From the NCBI GenBank assembly GCA_021234155.1, contig JAJEKV010000009.1:8438546-8502545 (forward strand): a stretch of 64,000 nucleotides of DNA. The letters are read 5' to 3'. Made by a program: the position numbers and the translations under genes. The notes beneath the pieces are model-generated. The model was not told where the DNA came from. It searched no databases and saw only the letters and a program-made list of their open reading frames with translations. Positions 34,906-48,245 of this stretch are shown here, piece after piece. This DNA is from Isoetes taiwanensis (taxonomy: Eukaryota > Streptophyta > Lycopodiopsida > Isoetales > Isoetaceae). How positions within the stretch are numbered: the stretch's first letter is position 1; each line of letters begins with the position of its first letter.

Positions 34906-35479
34906 CAAGGAAGGGGGTAACCAGCTGAATCCAAGAAATAACAAGGGGGTTCAAGGAAATAGAGTGCCAAAATGGTAAACAAGCGAGGGCGGCCGCATGA
35001 CATGCACAAAGTAGCATAGTGGGTATCAAGGGCGGTAGGGTCAAAGGGGAAATGAGGCAAGGGAGAGGCGAAAACTTGGCAATCTGCAGAAAAAGATAAC
35101 ACATCAAATTAAGCACGCTTTTTTATTGATGACACAAACCATAATTACATCAGGATGACACTAAAATGCACTTGGCGGACATTACGAAGACCAGGATGGA
35201 GATGAAGGGGGTTGGGGTGATTGAGGAGATAGAGTCAACAAAGGAGAGGGAGCAAGCGGTGCCGTCTGAGAAAAAAGTGGAGAAAAAGGTGGAGACATGG
35301 GGGGAACTGCATTGTGAGAAAAAAGTCGACGAAAACAGTTTTCAATGCAGATGGCGAAAACGCACAAGCAGAAAAGTACAAATAAAGAGGATGGGTTGGC
35401 AAAGGAGGAGGGCTAAGAAGGGGATAAAACGGGAGGGGCGGGATAAGGAGAAGAACGCGAACGGGATAGACGCTTCTCA

Positions 35480-36240
35480 TGGGCAAACTTTTGGCCCGTT
35501 GCGGCCGCTTAGATTCATCGAAGAAAACCGAAGACGGGGACTCACTAAACCTGAAGGGCAACATCGCGGGCCGTGTTGGTCGGCAATCGAAACAAATTTC
35601 ATCTCTTGGTCCGCCAAACGCTTACCTTCTTCCACCATGTGCGACGCCCTCCCAATAGCCGCCCCCAACATGGCGAGCCGCCCATAGATCCAAAGAAACC
35701 TCGGTGTCCATAGCCGACGCCTTGAACTCGTAATAATGTCGTAAGGAGTCGCGTTCAAAGTCGGCATCGGTCCGAAAGGCTCTCTCGTATATCCCGGCCA
35801 AGGTGTTCAAGTTGCGCACGACGGAGAGCCGTAAAACCGAAGACCTGCCTCCTCGAAAGTAGCCCTCTCGTTGTTGGAGCTCGCATAAAACAGGTTGGTA
35901 TAATCAAAAGGAGAAGAGGCGAGGGAGGAGAAGGGGCCGAAAAAGAGGTGGAGGGATGAAAAAGCGGAGCCATATGGGGAGAGAACAAGGGGAAGCAACC
36001 CCTGGATGGAGAAAGGGGAAGAAGGTGACGCAAAGGCACCGAGGGCCAAAAGGAAAAAATGGTGGAGGGTGATGACTGGGAAACCGAAGGCAGCTCCCTG
36101 GATCCGTCGAGAAAAGAGAGGCTTCTCACGACGACGCGGCACCCGCACCGAAAGCTAGACGTTGGGGGAAAGAGATCCTGACGAGGTAGAAGCCGTGGTT
36201 CCGGCTTAAGGGATGAGCTCAATAACCGCAAAACGAGGAA
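35480..36240 (-). pseudogene. Gag-like region of element 2
   Basis: Upstream of the reverse transcriptase, the minus strand has a balanced, non-repetitive reading with LNTLAGIYERAFRTDADFER, then LRHYYEFKASAMDTEVSLDL (35,670-35,810) and, after a frameshift, GAAIGRASHMVEEGKRLADQ. Position and helical character suit a nucleocapsid-type protein. No zinc knuckle is visible and no direct family match was recognised, so the Gag label rests on location. Confidence 0.45.
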
Positions 36241-36689
36241 CACGTAAGAATAGATACGAAAGAAAAAACTGCGGCATGAAACGAGGTGGAAAAGAGGAAA
36301 GGCACGTCACGACCCCATGCGCCCCATGATATGTACCTTAAGCCTATGGACACAACAGCGAAAAAAAAAACCCCTAAAACCTTGGGCCACAAAGAAAAGA
36401 AACACCAAAGTACCATTTCTTGGTCCTCCCCCGAAAACAAAGACAAGATAAAAAGCCAACATAGTTAGGATGAGAGCAACCTTCTGGGAAGACAATACAA
36501 ACCACAAGACGAATAGAAAAAGCTATGCAAAAAAAAACAGACTATAATGAATGACATCATCCCCATAGGTAGCCTGACCAAAAATAAGTACCATTGTTGC
36601 CAATGCATATCAATGTTAGATGGGCCTATACCCCCTTTCCACAAACATATTTTGTAAGTACCCCCTCCGGGTGCAAAGAAAACTAAGAC

Positions 36690-37370
36690 CGGAAGCCTCA
36701 CCCCTAAAAGTAAAATCATGAAATCTACAAAACTAATAATAAAACCATTAGAATAAGGATTAAGAACTTCGCCCCCATCAAAACCAAAAACCATCAACCC
36801 TTATATATGTCGGATGCCAAACAATCATAATACCAACTTGAAAAGGAAAAAACATGAAATGTAAGTCTACGAAAATTACGCATAGCCGAAAATAAGAATG
36901 CCACCCTAGGCCCCCATGAGAAGTTAGTCTAGCCAAAATAGAAGAGATACTGAAGGAACTTATAATAGGAAAATGCCTAAAGCAATGAGCCATCCACCAC
37001 GTTAAAAACACAAATACAACCACCAAAGAGTTGAGACATAATTGGGAAAAACCGGATGCATGCTAACCTTAGCCTCCCCCCCCAAGTAAGAATCATGAAG
37101 TATGCAAGACTTAATAAGAAACCATCTAAGATAATGATGCAAGAATTTCAACCCCTTAGCACATATGGCGGATGCAAAAAACAACCATAGCACTACTTTG
37201 AAAAAGGAAACATAAAAAGGAATTTAAAGTCTACAAAAAATACACATAAGTGAAATAAGAATGCCACCCGATCCCCCCATGAGAATTTAATCTAGCCATA
37301 CCTAAAAATACGATTGGAACTTATAAAACGCTTAAAGCACTAAGCCATCCATAACATTACCAACACAGAT
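36690..37370. repeat. About 320-bp tandem duplication inside element 2
   Basis: Two diverged copies share blocks such as AAATAAGAATGCCACCC (36,890 and 37,255), CCCCCATGAGAA and TAAAGCA(A/C)TAAGCCATCC. A fragment of a third copy may follow at 37,390. It lies in the 3-kb stretch between the left gag-like region and B2. Confidence 0.65.
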
Positions 37371-39346
37371 AAACAACTAAAGAGTTTAGACATAGCACAA
37401 AAAATCAAATGGGGTTTTGCCCCCTTATTCCTTAGAACGGCGGATATGCCGATTATTACAAAAACCACAACCCAACCAAGAAAAGAATCACGCCAGACCA
37501 CCCCATGCCTAACGCCGGGTATATGGGAAGAAAATGGGGTGGGCGGCCTTGAGGATGTAAAGAATCTCCTTCGGAGAAAGTGGCTCGAGGGACCGAAAGC
37601 CCCCATTGTAGAATGACATCGCCAAGAAAGCGATGGCGATGAGAATCCACGCCACCAAAAAGCCCAAACACTTTCCGCCAAGGAGACAAGGAGGCATAAA
37701 GGTATAATGATCGGAAAAAACTTCGGCCGGCCAGTCCGATGTCCTCCCCGCCCCCATCGCAAAACCGTTCCTCGCAGAGGGTGAAGCACCTCCAAGTGCT
37801 CTCAGGTGTAAAGATGATGTCGCGCCATGTCAACCATGGGGGTGATGAAGGGGTGAGAAAACTCCAACAGAGCCCGGATCCAGAGAACAACAAGGACAAC
37901 CAAAAGCCATATCGAACGACAAAGGTTTACTATGAGAGCAGAGAAAGCAAGCCGGGGAAAAAGTAGGAGCAATGCATGAGAGGAGAAAGAAAGGGGCTTA
38001 AAAAGGGTTGGGCAAAAACAAACCTAAGACCAAATTTACAATTAAGCTTTCAATAAACATTGGTGAGGATAAATCAACCCAAAACAACCATCCATAAAAT
38101 ACGATAATGAAAACCGACCGCCAACCAGCCTCATGCAAGGAACGCCCACCATGCATGCCCAAATTAGACCAATCGATAAGCTAAGCCTAAACATAACCAT
38201 GCATGTAGTGAAAGCTACGAGAAGAACCAATAAGCAATTACTAAAAATAAAACAAATGTCAACCATGAAATCGAAAAAGATCGAGATAATCCAAATAAAA
38301 ACTCATCTGAAACTAGCCGCAGAGATGGCAAACGAGGAAGAGAGGTCAATCGACCAAAGAGGGGGAGATCGGGCAAATAAAATCGCCCGGATCGTCTCAA
38401 GCTCAGAATCTTGGGCGAAAGGCTAAGCCCCCTTCTTATTTGTCGAACTCCGCCGCCAAGATCGCTTATGATCCCGTCCCGCTCTCGATCTAGCGAGAGA
38501 AATTAGACGTCCCCCTTTTTCCTTCTTAGATGCACGTGCTTGGACCAATGGTTGAACAACCGAGGTCCCTCAAGCCGCACAAAAAAACCCATTTGCCGCG
38601 GGTGCGCAAATCGACCCTCCCGGAGAACGGCGAAGCATATCACGGGCTGAAGGCGGGGCACTGCCAGACAAGAATCCCAAGCGATGATCGGAGGGGAGGG
38701 GGCCAAAGGGCTGACTGAATCGCAACCCGCATGCTAAGATATGCTAAGATGGATTAGATCTCGAGCGGAAAAGCACACACTTGTCCCCAACAAACCATGA
38801 AATCTCTTCCCAAAAAACAAAGCATGCTTGTTGCATCAGACAAACTGGACGAACCACCACCATCTCCCAAATGAACCTGCATACCTAGCTGAAAACCAAA
38901 TCCCCAAAGAAACCAGATCCGGAGGGACCCGACCCAATCAATCTGCATGTTGCTTCCTGACAGCCCATCTCATAAACCAATCAAAAGAATCATCCTACAA
39001 CCGCCAACAAGCGGAAAAATACCAACCGAAAAAGGGGCTATACCTGTGCAGACAGGCAATTGAGGAGAAGAGGCCATACCTTCCAGAGTAAGACGAGCAG
39101 ACTGATGAGAAAAACCACCCCAGCTAGCTCTCGAAGAAAAGGATCTCGATCCATGTGAGGAAGAAGCGCTGCTGAGTAGAACGGTATCGCGTGAAGCGAA
39201 TCTTTGAGGAGGGAGTCAAAGGCAAAGATGGAGAACTGCTGCTGCTGTGAGAAGAACGCCGATAACCTGCTACAACTGGAATGACGTCTCATATAGCAGC
39301 TCGCCCCTTCCCAGAATGCCGATCCGACGGCTCGGATCGATGCCAT

Positions 39347-42300
39347 CGCATGCAGTAGAAAAGAATCAAATAAAAGGGATGCAGAGCAGATAGTGACATG
39401 GAGAACAGGACGGGTAAAGAGACACATGGCAAAAACACATGGCAAAAAAGGAACTAAGTATAAGAGGAGTCAAACTAGGTAGCAGCAATGAAAAACAGGA
39501 TGAAAAACCAAATATTGGATACGAGGATTCGAATGGATGCAAAAGCAAACAAGGTCAAGCTAATAGACAAAAGGCCAATGCGAAAAAAGGCACGAAGTTT
39601 AAAACCAAAAAAGGAGACAAGCCAATTCTAAAAAAAGCTGGAGCACATGTAACATGATCGAAAGATACCAGTAGAGCGGCTAGATGACCAACTTGGCAAA
39701 TTTGAACAAACCAGAAACCAAACAGATATAGAAAGTAAAAGCCGAAGGAAAAAATAAGTCTATACGGGTCAATGCAACAAATGAAACAAACGTACATGTA
39801 AGACAAAGACATGCATATGAAATGAACAATGCAAAAAGAACAAAATGCATAGATAAGGAGCTGATGGGAAACAGGAAGCAAGTAGAAGAACGAGGTAAGT
39901 GGAGCAAGTGAGAAGTGCCAAAATATCAAAATGCATAAGGGATAATGGAGTAATGAGACAACAAAAGGAGTAGAATAATGGGACAAATAAGCGAGGCAAA
40001 AATGGCAAGTAAAGGATCGACGATACGAAATAATAAAATGTTTAAAGTGAACAAAATGAAATAATGCGATGAAAGATGCGAAAGGAACTGTACCAAAAAA
40101 TTGTCGCAATGGAAAACCTAAAAGAAAACAATGGAACAATGTAGTGGAAGATGGAAAAAGGAACTGTTGGGATGAAAACAAACAAACCTGCGAATATGAC
40201 AATAACTAAAAATAACCACCACCACCAAACACAGATCCAACTGAATTAATGCACTAACGAACATTATGCCAGCAAAACATACGATAAGCCTAAACTAACA
40301 TAGATAGCAAAAAGAAAAAGGCAACAAATCCAAAGGAACTAATGAAGTAACGAATGGCGTGATAATAAGAACATAAGTCAGAAAGGAGCCAAAATTATGA
40401 TATTTATCGGTAGAAATGGGAGGCAGAAGAAGGAAATAAAAGAAACACTTTTAAGAGCAAAACATAACTAAAGAACCTTGAAGAACCAAACACAAAGAAA
40501 ATATAACGTACATAGATATAAAGGGACAAGGTATAGAGATTAAAGAGACAAGGTATAGAGATGATGGAATAATTATCTAAAGCAAAACATGCAGTGCTAA
40601 AAGTAAATAAAAGTTGGAAGGGGCGCACAATAAATGAATCGAACAATACGCGCATGGAACTAAGAAAATGACCGAAAAGGCGAGCAAATGACCAAACTAG
40701 AACAACTGAAAAAGTGTGAATGGAATAATCAGACCATGGAGGCTAAGGAGACTAATGACCAAATAGAACAAGTGTGGACAAATGTGATTAAAGCACATGA
40801 TGAGATATAAAGGACAAAAGGATGTCAAATAGAAGATGAGGTCAGTGCAGTAAACAGAACTAAAGACTAACATATTAGCGGCAACAACAACCAAGTGAGC
40901 CTGAACACTGAAGCACATCGAACTAAAACGCAAAGCAATGCAGAATAAGTAAATGGAAACCGTAGGATAGAAGGGAAAAGTAACGAGTGCAAGACAAAAA
41001 GAACGGATAGAACAGAAACGGAACAACGAACAAAGAAACGACATAAATAAACATGACCAGAGCTGTAAACAAATGTATCCAACTATGCCTATTGAAGATG
41101 CAAATAGTCTAGAAAAGACCCCAAGTAGATGAATCCAACCAATAAAGCATTGTCTCAAAACGTTACAAAACAAGGTGCGAAGAATGCAATGTGTAACATG
41201 TTGAAAGTTGATATCCAAAAAACTTGAGAATTATGGTGCCTATGCAAAGAGAAAGGATGTAAAGACCAAAAAATGTGAAAAGCCATAAACAAGAAGGCAA
41301 TAAATAGCAATCACATCGTCCCTCGTCCAGTGCATCCAATTATATGTCAATCCTGACAGAACTTGGTAATGAGGCACATGAAATCATCTATGCACATCAA
41401 CAACAAATGCACCTCAAAAATAATCCTCTGGAACACCTATGTTTCAAAGAAAAGAAGAAACAATAAGGCAGCCGAAAAAAGGATTAATGGCAATTGGGAT
41501 AAGTAGGTCACAAGGGAACTAACAATGGGTGGAATGGGGCAAAATAGCATAGCTAGACCCAAATAGGTAAGTGTGACAAATCCAACACAAGAAAAATGGG
41601 TGGTTAATCTAGACTGGAGAGGAGGGACGAAATGGTAGAAATCAAAGCCAATAAACAACAGAAGCCAAGGGGGTACAAAGGGCTAATGAGGTGGTCAAGA
41701 TAAAATTGAGCCATAAAATCGAATGGATAGATAAGGACACCCAAAAATATGGGCAAAATGGAATGCAAAAAAAGAGGGAGACAAGAAAATTAGTCATCAT
41801 ATGAAACCATAACAACGATCACATAAGAACCAATATGGAAAGAGTGTGAGGCTAAACAAGACAAGAGGGGAGGGAAGCAATTGTGGACAACAAAGTGAAA
41901 GAATCGTAGAAGCCCATGGAGCACAAGGGACTAATGAGATGGCTGAGAACAAAAAGATCAAATGGATCGAAAAGAATGGGCGAATAAGGACACCCAAGTC
42001 TATGGACAAATAGAACACAGAAAAGTGGCACAACGAAAATTGACAACAATCAAAGTGCACTTGAGATTAAACAAGAGAACCAATGTAGCTGACAAACTCA
42101 TTGACTACTATGACGACAAAACACTGTGAAACAAAAACTAATCTAACCAATAGATATAACAAATATGAGCAATGGGTTCATCCGAACTTATAAAGGTAAA
42201 ACATCAAAGCAAATCACTTATGAAATTCAAAAATGACGGCTTAATGAAAGCATGGGTAATAGAAGGAGCAATGAAGCCAAAGAAAGAAAAAAGATGTAAA

Positions 42301-44572
42301 AGGGAACAAAGAACGCAAATAATGTTAGAAAAATATGCACTTCATAAGTAATGTTGGAAACACATGCACGTTGCTCTAATGGGAATAGAAATTCAAGTTT
42401 GCCCAGCAACAAAAAATAATGTCAATCAACCAACAATAGGCAACTAACAAATACGTCAATATTCTACAATGAGTGAAACCTGTGCTTAGAAGACAACTCC
42501 ACTTAGCAATCGATATATCCTAGCCCCCGAGTTCATAAAAACACCTCGCAATAAGTACTCATTTAAGCCCTTGCAAACCTGATAAAAATTAGATGGAGTG
42601 AAAAAGAAAGAGGGAACTTTACAGTCAGAGAGACTTGATAGTTGCAAAATAGAGAAAGAATACTAGAAAAAACCAGGCCCTTTCCAGATCGAAGATTTTG
42701 GCCAGATCAAAATGGCTGCAGACAATGTTAGATCCACAAGGTTGAAGCTACAATTGAAGATCGTATGGTATTGCCCAAGAAACCCTTCGAAACATAAGAC
42801 CAATATTAGTGCAAGTACGAATAATGTATATGGGAGAGATTGCCATGGAACCCTGTATAACATATACAACATTAGTATGACTGAAACAGGAACGTGCGAA
42901 TTAGTTCACAAAAACTGCACTCTCATGAGAATCTCATGGAAAAGAACAAACTAATCTATCGGCTCTTCGGACGAAAGCAATATGAGTCTTAGTATTTAGA
43001 ATTAGAGAAATCACGCAGGGCACAATGGAACTCCAAGAAGAGAGTATTGGAAAATGATAAAGATAGATGTGATGCAAAAGGATGGGTCTGCTATGTCTTG
43101 TCTTTAGCACATGGGAAAAGAGGTAAAATGTACAATTTCTAACAATGCATCTCTTGGCCACATAGAGAAAAAAAAGAGATATTCCACTTCATGTTGCTAC
43201 CAAACAGCCAGTTCCATAAAGGCATAGACGCACTTTCGCGGCATGAAGATTTATCGGTTACTACATAAAAGCAGATCGATCTATTACTAATAAAAGCTAT
43301 GAGCCAACTGGCTATGAGCCATGGTCTTCCTACATCTAACATGGTTGATGCGGAGAATGTCGTTAAGACCATATGTAGAGGGCCTAGAAACAAGATGGCA
43401 CTAACGGAATGGATGCAATGCTCTCTAACGAAATACATGCAATGCTTTCTAACAGACTACACCGCTATATTACGCTATAGGCTAAGCAAAGAGACGTTGA
43501 ATGGCTTATTCGAAAATAAACACTTTTGTTGTTAATGTTAAAGAAGAAGAGTTAGTAGAGTTTAAGAATAGCACGGACAACGATTGGTATGGCTTTCTTT
43601 GTTGGGTGGCAAATAAAAGGAAAAACAAAATCCGTGTGTTGTACCCGGCCTTCGCAACAATAGAATCATAGTGTTTGAGGCAACGGCGACTCCGTTTCTT
43701 TGGCCATACATCAAATCTCCATAGTTGCATCCTCGGATGCATTCGAACAATTTGTTCTTGGATGCCTTGAGAATTCAAGTCTAAAATGTTAGAGCTAAAC
43801 ATGTGCATGCAAGAATATAAAATACCGGAGATGCTGTATTTGAGAGAACCGGATGACCTCTGAACAAGCCTTTGGAGCAGACGCAGCTTTCGATCGGATG
43901 CTCAAAGTATAATCTGCAATCGCTTGGTCTCCATGCCCAAAAACAAGCACTCCGTAACTAAGATCCAAGACTGCCGTAAAAAACTGAAGGAGCCAGAAAT
44001 TTGGAAAAGCCAGATCGATCTGCAGCCACCTTTGCACATGTTCAAAGGGCGTGCATGGTAAGGAGATTCGGCCTCAACGCTTACAGCCCTGGACAACCTT
44101 CTACAGTAACGTCCATGATCCAAGTGCCTCATGCAAGGAAGAATAGAGGAACAATAACCGGTCAAATTACAGAAAAAAGGGCTTCCCAAAAAGAAGCAAG
44201 ACTCGGATCCCAGAACAACCATCACAATAAAAAATAAAACCGCCATAACGCACTGGAAAAAATAAGTCAATCTCGCCGGAACCCATCGAACAGAAGCAGA
44301 TAACCCAAATTCATGAAAGCGATCCAACAAAAAGAAACTCTAAAATAACAGATAAACCCTAATCTAGCGAAAACAACCCTAAAACCTTATCAAAATCAAG
44401 AGGCTACGACTAAACTTACACACAACCGAACCACCAAGAGTAACGAACTGCTGTAGGGAAAAAGAACGAGCAATGAACTGCAGTAGAGAAGCAGCAGAAC
44501 CGACCATATTGAACCCTCAAACCATCAGGTTGATGAAAAGGCGAAGAGATTCCTACTCGGTCTGAGACTGAA
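39347..44572. other. Interior of element 3, non-coding, purine-rich
   Basis: A long A/G-rich plus strand whose minus-strand frames are long only because they are rich in Phe, Leu and Ser. No RT, recombinase, gag or host-gene motif was recognised. Diverged repeats are seen, for example at 41,560-42,010, where AAGGGxCTAATGAGxTGG and ATAAGGACACCCAA recur with a period near 250 bp. Confidence 0.45.
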
Positions 44573-45350
44573 GACTGGTAGGATAGAGAAGAAGAAAACT
44601 AGCTCAAGAGAACGCCGATGGCAGACAAATGAAGAGAGGCAGAATAAATAGGAGGTACGAAAAGAAAGGGACGTCCCCATCCAAGGAATGTCGGTTCTAT
44701 TGCTATCGCAATAGAACCGTGGCATTGTCATACAGTGTTCGTAACAGATGCTCCTAGATCTTTGGGCTCTAAGATCCTGCTTCAGACACTACCAGATTCT
44801 AAGCTAATATTTTCTCAACTTTTTATAGTGTCACATTTCATGCATTATACATTTAATACTGAGATGCGTGGTAATGTTAAGAATATGGTGCCGAGCATGA
44901 TTTGTAATATTTTAAGCAATGTCTCCGCCACTAGGGTGGGAGCGGCAAGACTTGATCGTCCTCGCCATCTTTTGGTTCAGTTTCAAGACACTCTTAGCCG
45001 CTTACATGTTCTCAGTACAGGAGGACCTCTCCCCTCTTCAATTGTGTAACCGTAAGGAGGAACTCTGCAAGGTGAGGGCAGCCCACCTGCAAAAGAAATG
45101 GGCAGTGTACAGGGGAGGCGCAGCAATTATTCTAGATCAATGGCCTTCCAATCCTTGGACTGGCTATGTCTAGATAATTTTAGAAGCATAACTTTACCAC
45201 TAGCATTAGCATTATCTTATCTTATTCTTGGTAGCCTTTTAATATTTGGTTATTGTGTTTGGTGATGGGGCCTCCCAGGTTTTAGATGGGTTGTTGCCCT
45301 TGCATGTGTCGTCCCATAACCCGTTGGGTTCCCGTGGACGTAAAAATTCA

Positions 45351-45391
45351 TCTTATCTTATCTTATCTTATCTTATCTTATCTTATCTTAT
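45351..45391. repeat. (TCTTA)n microsatellite, 8 units
   Basis: Perfect pentanucleotide repeat. A shorter tract of the same unit is at about 45,206-45,226. Confidence 0.95.
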
Positions 45392-45895
45392 TCCCATGCT
45401 TGTTATGAAATTACCCCTCTTCACCCCTAGACCAAGAAATATGGTTACATGGTGGAGGTTTATAGATTTTATAGATTTATTCTCGTCCCATGGCCTTGTA
45501 ATTTAAGAGTTTCAGGTTTTCACGTTCGACATTGGTGGTTTAGTCATACTAATGTTGTTATAGCATGGTGTTGGAGGTTTGGTCCCAATGAGAGTAATTG
45601 TGGCATGTAAAGTTTTTGAGTTATGAGCAAGTTTTGATTTGAGACTTCCACTTTTATTCTGGCCATGTACGTTTTAGAGTTTTATGGTCGAGTTACTTCT
45701 CTCAACAGTTACGCACATCGGCTAAATACAGGGTACGTTGACTAATTAGGAGTTGGTGTTTGGTGTTTATAGAAGTGAACCTTCACTTGGAGTTTGTTTT
45801 GGTATCGATGTTTTATTCATTTTTCTTGCATGTGGATGTGCCTTTCCTTTCCTTTTTAGCATTGGAGTTTCTGGGGGTTGACATTTTGTGCCTTC

Positions 45896-46033
45896 CATGC
45901 GATTGGTGTCTTAATTTTATTTCTTTAGCTACTCATGGACTACTCTCTTGTGCTTCCATTTAGTCATGCGATTGGTGTCTTAATGTTATTTCTTTAGCTA
46001 CTCATGGACTACTCTCTTGTGCTTCCATTTAGT
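45896..46033. repeat. 69-bp near-perfect tandem duplication
   Basis: CATGCGATTGGTGTCTTAAT ... CTTCCATTTAGT is present twice in direct succession with one mismatch. Confidence 0.9.
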
Positions 46034-48099
46034 CATGGCTTTGTCTAGTTTGTAGTTTCCTTCACATGTTTATTCATTAGTTGAGACGTTATTGCTTGAT
46101 ATGAGTACTGCTTAACGGGTTGATGATCTACATTTATGAGTGAATGGTTTTGGGTGGTTCATGCATTGAGCTTTGAGTCTTGATGCTTTGCATGTTGAAT
46201 TATTTTCATTATCTAAAGTTGGATAGTTCCTGGATTTCCTTGAGTGTTGAGTTAGCTTTCTGTGCGTTTTTTCTTATTTTTGGCAAAGCTTGTGTATCGA
46301 ATTCTTAGTCTTTGCGCACTCATTTCAAATGGCTTAGTGATTTTCATGCAAGCTCGAGAATCCCTTGTGGACGTTTCATGTGCTCAGCCTTGGTATTGGT
46401 GGCATAGCGATACTGTCATTTGGTTGTGGCAAAGTGTTGGGGAAGTTAGGTGCTAATGAGAGTAGTTATTGGCATATAAATCATCTTTGTTGGAATTGCC
46501 GACATTTTTAGATTTGAGTTTTATACCTCCTTGGTCGTCTGGATTTGTTGGTTGAGTGCAACTATGCATCTTTAGTTGGTGTTAATTTATCGGGTTTCAG
46601 GGAGTGAATTGCATTTCGTAAGTGCATCTTTGAAGGATCTCTTTTGTGAGTGGGTGCATTCTCATTAGGACTTGAGTTATTGAGAGTTTTTGGGTTCCTA
46701 TCATTATTTGCTTCAGTAGGATTATCTACTTGGGCCGATTGGACATGGGATGTTTCGAGATTATTATGTCATAGGTTAAGAATTAGTGGTTGAAGATGTG
46801 GATAATTGATGTAGATTAGGAATTAGTGGTTGAGGATGTAGAGAGTTGCTATCGGTCATGGCTTATTTGTTCTATAGGTAGGTCTTGTGGGATGCTAGTA
46901 TATGGGAGGCACAATGGTGACAAGTGTAGGATAGTGTGAGTATAGGTTTGGTTATTGATACTCAATGTTACTTTGATCTTTGTAGTTGAAGCTTTGATCT
47001 TTGTAGTGGAAGTGCCAGCAAATTTGGGACCTCTTTCTTGTTGCTCCTCCTATTTTAAGTTTGAAGCCTTTGCTTCCTTGTGTCTTGTCCATACACCTTG
47101 CTTCTCTATGGTTTTGTAAATTTTCCTATTTTCCTTTTTTGCTTTGTCTCTTCTCCTTACAAGTGGATTGGACTTTATTTGGATTTTTTGACTCTTATTT
47201 GGAGGTTCAAGATTAACTTGGTTACACTTGGATGGTTATGTTTCTCTGGGATGTGTTATGATTTGGCTCATCCTCTTTGTGTTGCATTTAGTAACTTAGA
47301 CACGGTAGAATTTGTGGGAGTTGGTTTTGCTTATGTTGAACTTTACATGTTGGATGCATATCTCCCTCATTTCTCTTTTCATATGGTTAGTTGTTGCATC
47401 TACCTTGGTCTCTCTTGCTAATGTTTCTCTGCCTTCCTGGCATTTAATGTGGCATCAGACCTTTACTTTCTCTTGCAATGCCTGCTTAGTTATACGTCTC
47501 GATTGGCTCTTGATCTTCAGAATAACCTTTGTCTCATTACCTTCTTGTCTAGATTTGGTCATTATACTTCGTTTAGCTTTAGATTTTAGAGATGAGGTTA
47601 TTAGGTTCTTTCTTTTCTGCCTCTTTTTTCAGCATGGTTGTTTGGTTGTGTTGTTTCCGTTGAGTGCAACTAGGCTCTAGAAGTATGATTTATCTGCGTT
47701 TCAAGATAAGCAGATAAATCCGCTTCTTGAGGCTAGTTGAATGGTCCTCTATAGTATATATATCCATCTTGTCATGATTCATCCTTATCAGCCGTCTATT
47801 AGCCTCTCCCCTTTGGTTAATTGTCCCACCCACCCACCCTTGCACCTTGTCTTAGATTTTTCTGTTCATCATGTTCAGATCCTAACTCATGTTGTGGTAG
47901 CTTGTCTTGAGCAGTGCTAGCCTTTCTCGCTAAGAGTTTTGGTTCATGTGCTATTGTAAGAAGCTAGCTCTTTTTTGCATTCTTTGTTATATAGATGTAT
48001 CGTCTTGTATGTCCTAAGGATTAAGGGATGGCCCTTATGCTTGGGGATGCCATTTTTTGCACTCTTGATGTGTAGAGTTTTGAGGGGTCTTTGTGGAGG

Positions 48100-48245
48100 G
48101 TCTTTGCGCAGAGAATAATGGCCCTCGTGCTGTGTAATCGTGCTGTGATCTGGAGTGGTGACACTCGTGCCAAGGTTGTGACCTGGGATAGTGGCCCTCG
48201 TGCCCAGGATATAGTAGCCCTCGTGCCAAGAATGGGCCCTCGTAA
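48100..48245. repeat. Minisatellite of GTGGCCCTCGTGCC units in element 4
   Basis: Five to six degenerate units of about 25-30 bp built on ATAGTGGCCCTCGTGCC(AAGG). It lies between the a2 and b2 repeats of element 4, the same place as in elements 2 and 3. Confidence 0.75.

Larger units (their letters stand above)
31024..39346 (-). mobile_element. Ngaro/DIRS-like tyrosine-recombinase retrotransposon (element 2)
   Basis: Split direct repeats: A1 31,024-31,052 and A2 32,019-32,047 are identical over 29 bp (GTAAGGGACTCGCAATGCAC...). B1 about 31,869-32,013 and B2 39,205-39,346 are about 90% alike, each with a terminal hairpin (B2: arms CGATCCGA/TCGGATCG, loop CGGC, 39,320-39,339). The 7.1-kb interior reads on the minus strand: gag-like region, reverse transcriptase, RNase H, tyrosine recombinase. 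No methyltransferase fits in the small gap between RNase H and recombinase, so the order matches Ngaro more than DIRS/PAT. Frameshifts and stops throughout show it is decayed. There is no LTR, integrase or aspartic protease signature. It is inserted in element 3. Confidence 0.85.
29678..44726 (-). mobile_element. YR-type element with identical split direct repeats (element 3)
   Basis: A1 (29,678-29,718) and A2 (30,716-30,756) are identical over 41 bp, starting ATTCCTAGGATGGG. B1 (30,565-30,719) and B2 (44,573-44,726) are identical over about 154 bp. Both B copies end in a hairpin with 11-bp arms GGTTCTATTGC/GCAATAGAACC around TATC (30,685-30,710; 44,693-44,718). The order A1-B1-A2-B2 equals that of elements 1 and 2. 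Identity of both repeat pairs argues for a recent insertion. Element 2 sits inside it (31,024-39,346). The remaining interior is purine-rich on the plus strand, with tandem duplications and no recognisable RT or recombinase, so it is probably non-autonomous. Confidence 0.75.
44727..47637. other. Interior of element 4, T-rich, non-coding
   Basis: Continues the outer element after the nested insert. Frames are T-driven and unrecognised. The stretch 45,060-45,170 (KVRAAHLQKKWAVYRGGAAI) is more balanced but of unknown identity. Confidence 0.35.

Noticed and set aside
31024-39346. Interpreting the terminal blocks as LTRs or as a Helitron
   Set aside because: The repeats are split and ordered A-B-A-B, and tyrosine recombinase with DIRS-type RNase H is present, with no integrase or Rep/helicase.
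39555-41218. Long minus-strand frames rich in Phe, Leu, Ser and Cys resembling membrane proteins
   Set aside because: They arise from the purine-rich plus strand of element 3, have no family motifs and are interleaved in several frames.
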